From assembly GCA_963781955.1 (NCBI GenBank), contig CAWAHU010000001.1, positions 496,001-560,000 of the forward strand: a stretch of DNA of 64,000 nucleotides, given 5' to 3'. This stretch comes from Bog-473 sp963781955. Its GTDB lineage: Bacteria > Actinomycetota > Acidimicrobiia > Acidimicrobiales > RAAP-2. Under the pieces are notes generated by a model. That model was not told the origin of the DNA. It was given only the letters and a program-made list of their open reading frames with translations, and ran no database searches. Made by a program: the position numbers and the translations under genes. Shown here piece after piece: positions 7,808 to 15,155 of this stretch (position 1 is the stretch's first letter; every line of letters starts with the position of its first letter).

Positions 7808-9157
7808 GTGCGATTCTCCACCGCTGAGCTCGCAGCGCATCTGGGCGGGCAGCTCCTGGGTCCCGACGTCACCGTCGAGGGCGCGACCATCGACTCCCGG
7901 ACGGCGCGGGCCGGGCAGCTCTACGTGCCCATCGTCGCCGAGCGGGACGGGCATGCGTACATCCCGGCTGCGCTCGGGGCGGGCGCAAGGGCCTACTTGA
8001 CGGCACGACCTCCGCTCGACGGGGCGCCGGCCCCCGGTACGGCCATCGTCGTGGCCGATACCTCAGCCGCGCTCATGGAGCTCGGGAAGCTGGCTCGCAC
8101 CCGCGTCGGCGGCGTCGTCGGCATCACCGGCTCGGTCGGCAAGACCACGACCAAGGACCTGCTGGCCGCCTGCCTGGCCGCGGCCTATCCGACGTGGGCC
8201 AGCGAGCGGTCCTTCAACAACGAGCTGGGGCTCCCCCTCACATTGCTCAACGCGCCGGACGGCGTGCGCTGGGTCGTCCTCGAGATGGGCGCCCGCGGCC
8301 CGGGCAACATCGCCCGACTGGCCGAGGTCGCCCGTCCCGACGTCGGGATCGTCACCAGTGTCGCCCTGGCCCACATGGAGTTCTTCGGAGACCTCGAGGG
8401 CGTGGCCCGGGCCAAGGGTGAGCTGGTTACCGCCTTGCCGCCCGACGGCGTCGCCGTGCTCAACTACGACGACCCCCGGGTGCGGGCCATGGCCCGCCAG
8501 AGCCCCTGCCCGGCGCTGGGCTACGCGGTGCACACGCAGGCCGAGGTGCGCGCCGACGACGTCACCCTCGATGCCGAGCTCCGGCCCCGCTTCCACATGC
8601 AGACGCCATGGGGCGCGGCCGAGGTCGAGCTGGCCATGCACGGGATCCAGCAGGTTCCGAACGCACTGGCCGCGGCCACGGCCGCACTGTGGTGCGGTGC
8701 CCCGCTCGACGCGGTGACGACCGCGCTCGCCGGCGTCGCCGGGTCCTCGCTGCGGATGGAGGTGCACCGGGTTCCCGGAGGACCGGTGGTGATCGTGGAC
8801 TGCTACAACGCCAACCCAGAGTCGACCGAGGCGGCGCTCAGGTCGTTGGCCGTCGTCAACGCCGGGCGGCGGCTCGCCCTGCTCGGGGTGATGGCCGAGC
8901 TCGGGGACACTGCCGAGGCCGAGCACCACCGCCTGGCTGCCCTGGCCGAGGAGCTCGGGATCGAAGTGGTGGGCTACCGGACGCAGCTCTACGGCCCGGC
9001 CCTGGTCGCCGGCGTGGAGGAGGCCGTGGCGCTGTTGCGCGCCACCGGCCCCGGGGACGCCGTACTGGTCAAGGGGAGCCGGGTAGCGCGCCTCGAAGCC
9101 GTGGTGCGTGCTTACGGTGCCGAGGCGGGCGACGAGTCACTGGCCGGGGACGAATAG
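7808..9157 (+). CDS. murF: UDP-N-acetylmuramoyl-tripeptide--D-alanyl-D-alanine ligase
   Basis: A 449-aa cytoplasmic Mur ligase that adds D-Ala-D-Ala to the UDP-MurNAc-tripeptide, the last soluble step of peptidoglycan precursor synthesis. Domain 1 recognises UDP (STAELAAHLGG, DSRTARAGQLYVP). The central ATPase has the P-loop GITGSVGKTTTKDLL, FNNELGLPLTLL and EMGARGPGNIARL. The C-terminal domain begins near VDCYNANPESTEAALRSL. Length is normal for MurF. GTG at 7808. It stands outside any dcw cluster, paired with ddl. Its last 46 bp overlap the 3' end of the convergent LysM-BTAD gene. Confidence 0.95.
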   Translation: MRFSTAELAAHLGGQLLGPDVTVEGATIDSRTARAGQLYVPIVAERDGHAYIPAALGAGARAYLTARPPLDGAPAPGTAIVVADTSAALMELGKLARTRVGGVVGITGSVGKTTTKDLLAACLAAAYPTWASERSFNNELGLPLTLLNAPDGVRWVVLEMGARGPGNIARLAEVARPDVGIVTSVALAHMEFFGDLEGVARAKGELVTALPPDGVAVLNYDDPRVRAMARQSPCPALGYAVHTQAEVRADDVTLDAELRPRFHMQTPWGAAEVELAMHGIQQVPNALAAATAALWCGAPLDAVTTALAGVAGSSLRMEVHRVPGGPVVIVDCYNANPESTEAALRSLAVVNAGRRLALLGVMAELGDTAEAEHHRLAALAEELGIEVVGYRTQLYGPALVAGVEEAVALLRATGPGDAVLVKGSRVARLEAVVRAYGAEAGDESLAGDE

Positions 9158-11595
9158 CGCTGCGGCGACCGGCCGCTCATCGTGCGGCACAGCTCGCCGT
9201 ACAACGCTTCGGTGGGGCGCGACGGCGAGCTGCCGGGATCGAGGCTGTCGACGAGTTGTTGGCAGGCGTGCCACTCGAGCCGGAGTCGGTCGGCGTCACC
9301 CTCGGCCGCCGCCGTGCGCATGGCGGCGCGGGAGAGGGCTTCGCTGAAGGGTGCGACGAGGCGTGCCCGGTCCAGTGCCCACCGGGCGAGGTCGAATCGC
9401 CCGTGGCCGGCGGCCAGTGCGGCCAGCGAGCAGGCGGCCTCGACGAGCAGCGCCGCGACGCGTGCGCCGTGCCCTTCTGCTTCCCACCACGAGTACCCCG
9501 AGAGCGCGTTGGCCAGCGGTTCGCCCTCGACCAGCTCGAGTGCCCCGCGCAAGCGGGTCATGGCGAGCTCCGGATCGGTCTCAGCCTGCCTCGCGCCGTC
9601 GGCAGCCAAAGCGGCGGCGCGGTGCACGTCGACGGTGACGCGTGGAGAGACCTGGTACATGCCGGTGCGGGTGCCCGACGGGAAGAGCAGGTCACCCTGC
9701 TCGTCGACACCCATGGCGCGCCGCGCCGCGTGCGCGGTGTTGAACAGCGTCTTGGCAGCGGCGTCGGCGTCGGATGACCCCAGCACGCGGGTGCGCAAAC
9801 GGTCCCCTGTCACCACGTCGGGCTGGTGCAGGACCAGGTACGCGACCAGCTCGACCGCACGGCGCGCGCGGTTGGGTGGAAGCTCCCCGCGCAACCCCTC
9901 GAGGCGCGGGGTGGTGGTCAGGAGACGGACGTCGACGGGGCCGGGGACGAGGCCCGCGTCGGACGCCCCGGGCACGAACCCGGCGTCGGACGCCCCGGGG
10001 GCCGGGACGACGCCGACCTGTTCTGGCGAAGCAGGGATCCCCTCGGGGTAGGTGGCGTCCGCGCCGCTCACGAGCTCGCTGAGGGCGCGGGCCGTCTCGA
10101 CCGTCTGCAGGTACGGCCGGACGACACGGCTCATCGGATGGAGCGTGGCGCCGTGGCGGTCGACGAGGACCGTCAAGTCGCTGGCGGCCACCGCCGACGT
10201 CGTCACGACAGCGGCGCGGCGGGCCACGCCGCGGGGAAGCGCGGCCGGGTCGCCCACGAACACCAGGTGGCGCGCCACCGCGGGATCCGCCGCGGCCTCG
10301 GCGTGCAGGGCCTCGTCGGCGGGGTCGTCTCCGACGAGAATGGTGTCGGACCAGGCCCACGATTCCAGCGCGGCGCGTGCGGCGCGCCAGAGCGCCAGGG
10401 CCGACTCACCGAGGAGCGGGAGCACCGTGCCCGGGTACAGGACGACCAACCACGTCCCATCCTCGTCGTCGCCCACAGGGAGCGCGAGGGGGACGGCAGG
10501 TGGTGCCGGCCCCGCGGCACGTCCGGCATCGATCTCATCGTGGCCGATGCGCCAGGCCGCTCCATCGCCGAGCGCCATGAATCCGTCGGGCGCATCCGGG
10601 TCGGGAGTCCGCAGATGGAAGGTGACGCCGGAGGGCCCCACGTGCAGGGCCCGGACGGTTGGCGCGGGGGAGCGCGAGCGCAATGCCCGGCCCAACATGG
10701 CGTTGGCGATCTCGAACGCGTCGAGGACAGGAACGTCCCCGAAGCGACCGACCAGTGCCGCCGCGTCGAGGGCCGCGTCTGTGAGCTCGGGACCGGGTCC
10801 ATCACCGGTGAAGGGCCGCAGGCTCCGCCGCCGGGCGGCCCGTCGGGCGAACGCCGCGCAGCCCAGCGAGCCCATTCCCAGGGCGAGGAGCTCCGGCAAG
10901 TGGCCCCCCTCCCGCTCCGTGTGCCCGCCGGGACCGCGGGGCGGGGTTCGGGCACCTGCGGGGAGCGAGAGGCGCCATCCGGAGCGCAGGTGGTCGGGGT
11001 CCACGAAGCGGCCGCCGTCCGGCATGTTCCGGCCGAGGTTGGACCGGGCGATGGAAGTCCAGTCCGCCCCGTCGTCGAAGCAGGTGTCGGCGACGGTCCA
11101 CAGGGTGTCGCCTTGCTGAACCACGCACGTGGTCCCGGCCGCCACCTCGCGGCGAGCCATGTCGCCGGGACGAAGGGGCGTCGTCGTGGTGACGGAGGTC
11201 GGACCTGGAGCCGGCGCAGCCGGCACGGCGCCAGCAGACGCAGCAGGACCGACGAGTCCCATGAGGGCCAGCACTCCGATGGCGATCCGGGCCGCGAGCT
11301 GGTCGACCAATGACGCACTGGTGCCCGTCCGCACGTCCGCTCGGCGCACGCGGCCGGCGACGGCAGCGATGAGCTGGGCGCAGCAGGCCGCCCAGGCGAT
11401 CCACGCAGCCAACGCTAGGACGCACAGGGCGAGGCGTGGCACCCAGGACCAGGTGTGCCCGAGCCCGCCGGACAACGGGTTGCCGACGACGAGGATCAGC
11501 GCCGCCGGCACGGCCACGAAGGCGAGCAGCGCGGCGAGCGCCGCCGCGGCCATGTCGAGAACGGCGCGCCGCCGACCGCCGCCGTGGTCAGGCAC
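9112..11595 (-). CDS. Membrane-anchored LysM protein with C-terminal winged-helix/BTAD regulator module
   Basis: An 827-aa multidomain protein. Residues about 12-120 hold three hydrophobic helices. A LysM-like repeat follows at about 155-210 (VVQQGDTLWTVADTCF, then LRSGWRLSLP), which usually binds peptidoglycan or chitin-like glycans. Another weakly hydrophobic stretch (LLALGMGSLGCAAFARRAAR) precedes a long middle region of no recognised fold. Residues from about 590 (VDVRLLTTTPRLEGLRGELP) to the end fit an OmpR/SARP-type winged helix plus a bacterial transcriptional activator (BTAD) helical domain. GTG at 11595 overlaps the upstream gene by 8 nt. The topology with LysM outside and the DNA-binding part inside is inferred. 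A 27-nt duplication encodes the GASDAGFVP repeat. Confidence 0.8.
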   Translation of the reverse strand: MPDHGGGRRRAVLDMAAAALAALLAFVAVPAALILVVGNPLSGGLGHTWSWVPRLALCVLALAAWIAWAACCAQLIAAVAGRVRRADVRTGTSASLVDQLAARIAIGVLALMGLVGPAASAGAVPAAPAPGPTSVTTTTPLRPGDMARREVAAGTTCVVQQGDTLWTVADTCFDDGADWTSIARSNLGRNMPDGGRFVDPDHLRSGWRLSLPAGARTPPRGPGGHTEREGGHLPELLALGMGSLGCAAFARRAARRRSLRPFTGDGPGPELTDAALDAAALVGRFGDVPVLDAFEIANAMLGRALRSRSPAPTVRALHVGPSGVTFHLRTPDPDAPDGFMALGDGAAWRIGHDEIDAGRAAGPAPPAVPLALPVGDDEDGTWLVVLYPGTVLPLLGESALALWRAARAALESWAWSDTILVGDDPADEALHAEAAADPAVARHLVFVGDPAALPRGVARRAAVVTTSAVAASDLTVLVDRHGATLHPMSRVVRPYLQTVETARALSELVSGADATYPEGIPASPEQVGVVPAPGASDAGFVPGASDAGLVPGPVDVRLLTTTPRLEGLRGELPPNRARRAVELVAYLVLHQPDVVTGDRLRTRVLGSSDADAAAKTLFNTAHAARRAMGVDEQGDLLFPSGTRTGMYQVSPRVTVDVHRAAALAADGARQAETDPELAMTRLRGALELVEGEPLANALSGYSWWEAEGHGARVAALLVEAACSLAALAAGHGRFDLARWALDRARLVAPFSEALSRAAMRTAAAEGDADRLRLEWHACQQLVDSLDPGSSPSRPTEALYGELCRTMSGRSPQRYSSPASDSSPASAP
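9956..9999. repeat. 27-nt period direct repeat inside LysM-BTAD gene
   Basis: gcgtcggacgccccggg occurs at 9956-9972 and again at 9983-9999. It encodes the duplicated linker PGASDAGFVPGASDAGLVPG just before the winged-helix region. Confidence 0.9.
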
Positions 11596-12337
11596 CGGTC
11601 GGGCCGATCGTGATGGTGTAGGTGACCGTCGCCGTCTCGGAGGACGGCTCGCCCACAGTGGCTGTGCAATCGCCGGTGGCCCCGGGGAGCGTTGCCGCCA
11701 TGGCGTCGGTCCCGCCGACGCTCTGCCCCCCGCTCGCACAGCTGACGTCCATGGTGAGGTAGGCACCGCCCGACCAGAGAACCGAGATCTCCGTGGTGCC
11801 CGACCCCGTGAAGACGAACACGTTCGAGGTGTTGAGGGGCGGGTCGAGATAGCCCTGGGCCTGCGTGCGGACCGCTGGCACGGCCCCCGAGGCTCCGGTG
11901 CTCGCATCCGGCTGTGTGGTCGTCGTGGTGGTGGTCCCGGCGCTCCCGGTGGCTGAGGATCCCGACGAGACGGACGAAAGCAGGGACGGGCCCGAGGTAC
12001 CGGCACGGACGCCGGCCCCCGGGGTCGCGGTCGTCGTGGTCGTGGTCGTCGACGTCGTGGTCGAGCCCGTTGCGGGCCGGTGCGCGGATGGCCCGGTGGC
12101 GCTCCGGGGACGGGCCTTGGGCTGAGCGGCCACTGGCGCGGAGGTGGTGGCGGTCGGGGCGGCCCGACCGCTCGGGGAGTGGTGCCCGCCCGAGGTCGAA
12201 ACCAGCAACGCCATGAGGGCGAGCGACACCGCGAGGATCACCCACCAGTTGGGACGGCCGTGCGCCAGACGCGCGCGCAAACCTCTGGTGGTTCCGGCCC
12301 CTCCTCCGACCACGGGCACACGATACGCACCTGTCAC
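11588..12337 (-). CDS. Thr-rich single-pass membrane protein of unknown function
   Basis: A 249-aa protein, no family recognised. A short basic N-terminus leads to one membrane helix (WWVILAVSLALMALLVSTSG, about residues 33-52). Then comes a long Ser/Thr/Pro/Ala linker with runs of Thr, and a C-terminal Gly/Ser/Thr-rich beta-like domain containing two Cys (VSCASGG and GDCTATVG), which may form a disulfide outside the cell. GTG at 12337 is 10 nt after the sigma-like gene's stop, and the gene overlaps the LysM-BTAD gene by 8 nt, so it belongs to that operon. It could be an anti-sigma-like or anchor partner, but no such domain is visible. Confidence 0.75.
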   Translation of the reverse strand: MTGAYRVPVVGGGAGTTRGLRARLAHGRPNWWVILAVSLALMALLVSTSGGHHSPSGRAAPTATTSAPVAAQPKARPRSATGPSAHRPATGSTTTSTTTTTTTATPGAGVRAGTSGPSLLSSVSSGSSATGSAGTTTTTTTQPDASTGASGAVPAVRTQAQGYLDPPLNTSNVFVFTGSGTTEISVLWSGGAYLTMDVSCASGGQSVGGTDAMAATLPGATGDCTATVGEPSSETATVTYTITIGPTGA

Positions 12338-12347
12338 ACCGGTCGCA

Positions 12348-13124
12348 TCAGACCGAGGCGCGCAGCCGGCGCTGGCCACGGTCGCGCCGGGCGTAAAGGG
12401 ATCTGCGGTCGAGCCCGGCCTGCGAAGCCAACTCGGCCATGGTGTAGCCGAGGACGTGATGGGCGTAGAGGACCTGGACGTCCTCGGCCGGCATCCCGTC
12501 GCGATGGAGCTCGATGAGGATCCGAGCCAGCTCCTCGAGGTCGGACGCGTGGCGTGCCGGCCGGTCGGGGAGCGCGACCGGGTCCACCGTGTCCGACCAG
12601 CGTTCTGCGTCCTTGGTCCCGAAGAGCTGGCGCCGGGCACGGCACCGGATGGCCGAGAGGAGGTCGAGCACCGCGTAGGGGCGGTCCTGCCCCGACCACT
12701 GCCGGACGACGAGCCAGGCCGTGGAGACGAGCTCCCCGAAGAACTCCTCGCGGTCCTGCCAGGGCCCTCCGCCACCCCACCGCAGCCTCCTCGCCACAGT
12801 CACGAGGCCCGGGAGCAGGGCCTGGACCAGCATGCGGCCGATGAAGGGATCGTCCCCGGCTTCCCGCAGCAGGATGCGCACCACCCGGGCCGCCTCTTCG
12901 CGTCGGGTGCGCCCGGTGGCGCTGCGCATGTGCTCCAGGAGCTCACAAGGGGTCCGGTAGCTCGCGGGAGAGTCACGGTCGCCGAGCACGAGGCGCGCCA
13001 GGTCCGGATCGTTGCGGGCGACGTTTCGCAGCGCCCGCACGGCAGTGGGCGAACGCCCGACGGACCGCCATTCGGCGGTCATCTGGTCGACGAGGAGCAC
13101 GCGCTGCGTGGATGGGACGGTCAT
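12348..13124 (-). CDS. Sigma-70-like RNA polymerase factor (region 4 HTH visible)
   Basis: A 258-aa protein. The C-terminal 60 residues (LEELARILIELHRDGMPAED, then HVLGYTMAELASQAGLDRRS, ending YARRDRGQRRLRAS) look like a sigma region 4 helix-turn-helix. The middle (DREEFFGELVSTAWLVVRQW) could be a diverged region 2. The N-terminal 90 residues are unrecognised. ATG at 13124 is chosen; GTG at 13133 would add three residues. First gene of a three-gene operon with the membrane protein and the LysM-BTAD protein, suggesting it is a dedicated regulator. It could instead be a non-sigma HTH protein with a similar end. Confidence 0.65.
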   Translation of the reverse strand: MTVPSTQRVLLVDQMTAEWRSVGRSPTAVRALRNVARNDPDLARLVLGDRDSPASYRTPCELLEHMRSATGRTRREEAARVVRILLREAGDDPFIGRMLVQALLPGLVTVARRLRWGGGGPWQDREEFFGELVSTAWLVVRQWSGQDRPYAVLDLLSAIRCRARRQLFGTKDAERWSDTVDPVALPDRPARHASDLEELARILIELHRDGMPAEDVQVLYAHHVLGYTMAELASQAGLDRRSLYARRDRGQRRLRASV

Positions 13125-13234
13125 GGGTGCCACCGTCGTGCGGGGCCCTCCCCCGATCGCTCCCACCCGGGCCGGAATTCCTCCTCGGACTCCGTGGGGG
13201 TCGCGACGTACCAGCTCGGCGATAGTGTGCCGCC

Positions 13235-13621
13235 GTGGACATCGACGAGTTCTACGAAGCCGATCCCCGCCGGCGAGCCTCAGCCGAGCTCGAGCTGGGC
13301 TCGGAGTGGGTCGGCCAGGACCGGATCAACCACGAGTTGAATTACGTGGAGGACACCGGCGAGCTCTACGTGCTGCGCGAACCGGCGCCTCACGTCACCG
13401 AGGACCCCTTCGGCGGCATCCACGTCTCGACCCCTGAAGGGTATGAGGACAAGATCACCGTCCACGTCATCGCCAAGATCGATTCGGTTGACTCCCTGCA
13501 CCGGATCCTCGACGGCTGGCAGGAGGCCATGCGAGGCGAGAACGCCACCGAGTGGCTCGGACAGCGCCTGCGGCAGGCCGGTGTTGCCGTGGGGCCGACG
13601 GGGGACCCAGTTTCGGACTGA
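13235..13621 (+). CDS. Conserved-looking hypothetical protein
   Basis: A 128-aa acidic soluble protein, no domain recognised. It begins MDIDEFYEADPRRRASAELE and contains ELNYVEDTGELYVLREPAPH and a Trp-containing helix (LHRILDGWQEAMRGE). No signal peptide or membrane segment. GTG at 13235 is the first start. It is divergent from the sigma-like gene (110 bp) and convergent with the phosphotransferase gene 14 bp away. Codon use matches its neighbours. No function is proposed. Confidence 0.7.
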   Translation: MDIDEFYEADPRRRASAELELGSEWVGQDRINHELNYVEDTGELYVLREPAPHVTEDPFGGIHVSTPEGYEDKITVHVIAKIDSVDSLHRILDGWQEAMRGENATEWLGQRLRQAGVAVGPTGDPVSD

Positions 13622-13635
13622 CCCGGCCCGGGCCG

Positions 13636-14721
13636 TCAGGCGGGCGGATCGAGGGCGAGGAGCGTGGCGAGGAACTGGGTGGCCAGGTTGTTCGTGGCCA
13701 GGTCGGGCGGGGGGTCGTCACCGGCCAGGCCGTCGCCGCCGAAGATCAGGTCCGAGAGCCGGTACATGATCACAGCGAAGCGGAACCCGGCAAAGATCTC
13801 GTAGAAGAAGACGTCGCGCATGGGACGACCCATGCGCTCCGAGTGGCGATCGATCGTCTCCTGGTGAGCGCCGAAGCCGGCGGGCCGGGGCACGCCGAGG
13901 CCTTCGGAGAACTGACGGTCGAAGTAGAGCCACCAGCCCAGGTCCATCTCCGGCTGGGCCAGTGAGGCCATCTCCCAGTCGAGCACGGCGACGGCGCGGA
14001 AGTCGTCCCAGATGATGTTGCCGATGCGGCTGTCGCCCCAGCTGACGACCACGTCGCCCTCCTCGGGGGGCCGGTGGTCGACCAGCCACCGCCAGACCGA
14101 CTCGATGATCGGCACCTCGACGCCTTTGGTGGCCCAGTCGAGGAAGTCACGGTAGTAGGACAGCTGCTGGTCGAGCCCCGGAGCGCCGCGCTCGGGGTCT
14201 CCCAGCCAGCCCAAATCCAAGGCCCGCCAGTCGGTGCTGTGGACGGCAGCAAGGGCGTCGATCCCGCTCCACCACATCCGCTCCTGCTGCTCGGCCGTTG
14301 CCTCGACCACCCAACCCCCCAGGGTGTAGGGGAGGTTGTCGGCGGGAACCAGTCCCGGGACGTGCTCCATGGTGAAGAAGGGGACGCCGAGGTAGGTGGG
14401 GTCCTCCTCGTAGAGGCCGAGCGGTGGGAGGGGGACTGCCGATCCACTGTCGGCCAGCGTTCGCATGATCCGGTACTGCGTCGAGAACTGCGCGTCCATG
14501 AACAAGGTGTGCTTGGTCGGCGCCACGCGCACCACCAGCCGGCGCTCCTCGCCGTCGGCGCGGCGCGTCTTGCACAGGATCGTCTCGTTGGAGAAGCCGT
14601 TGCCCTCCGGCGCCTGCACGTCGTAGACCTGGGGCCCGGGTTCGGTACCCGACCTGCGGGCGAGCCAGCGCGTCAGCGCGGCAGCGACGTCGTCGGGGTC
14701 GCGTCGGGTCACGTCGGGCAC
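13636..14721 (-). CDS. Phosphotransferase-family protein (aminoglycoside phosphotransferase / choline kinase fold)
   Basis: A 361-aa kinase-like protein. The N-lobe includes NGFSNETILCKTRR and a beta-strand lysine-like region RRLVVRVAP. The catalytic loop reads VVSWGDSRIGNIIWDD, so the usual HGD is WGD, as in ACAD10-type phosphotransferases. The metal-binding segment is VLDWEMASLAQPEMDLGW. The substrate is therefore probably a small hydroxyl compound rather than an antibiotic, which is inference. GTG at 14721 is chosen; TTG at 14730 adds three residues. A 14-bp direct repeat overlaps this start. No obvious Shine-Dalgarno. Confidence 0.82.
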   Translation of the reverse strand: MPDVTRRDPDDVAAALTRWLARRSGTEPGPQVYDVQAPEGNGFSNETILCKTRRADGEERRLVVRVAPTKHTLFMDAQFSTQYRIMRTLADSGSAVPLPPLGLYEEDPTYLGVPFFTMEHVPGLVPADNLPYTLGGWVVEATAEQQERMWWSGIDALAAVHSTDWRALDLGWLGDPERGAPGLDQQLSYYRDFLDWATKGVEVPIIESVWRWLVDHRPPEEGDVVVSWGDSRIGNIIWDDFRAVAVLDWEMASLAQPEMDLGWWLYFDRQFSEGLGVPRPAGFGAHQETIDRHSERMGRPMRDVFFYEIFAGFRFAVIMYRLSDLIFGGDGLAGDDPPPDLATNNLATQFLATLLALDPPA

Positions 14722-14748
14722 GGCGGGCAAACTACACGGCGGGCAAAC
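14719..14748. repeat. Two 14-bp direct repeats overlapping phosphotransferase start
   Basis: cacggcgggcaaac occurs at 14719-14732 and 14735-14748. On the minus strand each copy ends in GTG; the upstream copy's GTG is followed at once by TAG, the downstream copy's GTG is the likely gene start. Confidence 0.9.
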
Positions 14749-14803
14749 CAATCGACGGGGCACCGGACCCCGTCTCGCCGGCGCAGGGCTAGCCTGAACC
14801 CGC

Positions 14804-15112
14804 GTGCTGATCGTCATCGACCTGTCTGCGGTGCAGGTGCACCTCGACGAGCCCGACGAGTTCACCCGGTTCTCGGTCGCCCTCCGCGGCGCGGGCGACT
14901 TGCCGAGCGTGCTGGCGACATCGGGCCTCGGACGGCTGCGCGATGACGGCCAGCACGTGGTGGTCGACCCGGCCGCCCTGCGGGCGCTCGCCGCCCCCAC
15001 CGCCGGTCCGGGATGGGACGACGGTTTCGCCGCCATGCGCGACTACGCCGCCACGAAGGGTTGGGTGGAGGACGACGGCGGCGTGGTCGCCCACATCGAG
15101 CGGCAATCCTGA
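14804..15112 (+). CDS. Small hypothetical protein
   Basis: A 102-aa protein, no family recognised. It starts MLIVIDLSAVQVHLDEPDEF and ends GWVEDDGGVVAHIERQS. It looks globular and mixed alpha/beta, without signal peptide or membrane helix. GTG at 14804. It is divergent from the phosphotransferase (82 bp) and convergent with the FtsX-like permease gene (43 bp). Real coding is supported by GC3-rich codon use matching neighbours and by a full in-frame fit between the two flanking genes. Confidence 0.65.
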   Translation: MLIVIDLSAVQVHLDEPDEFTRFSVALRGAGDLPSVLATSGLGRLRDDGQHVVVDPAALRALAAPTAGPGWDDGFAAMRDYAATKGWVEDDGGVVAHIERQS

Positions 15113-15155
15113 GACCCCCGGTCCGAGGAGCTGCAGTCCCTACTCGAAGCAGCAC

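Noticed and set aside
13636..14721. Aminoglycoside resistance gene
   Set aside because: The catalytic loop is WGD instead of HGD and overall features fit ACAD10-type phosphotransferases, so antibiotic resistance is not supported.
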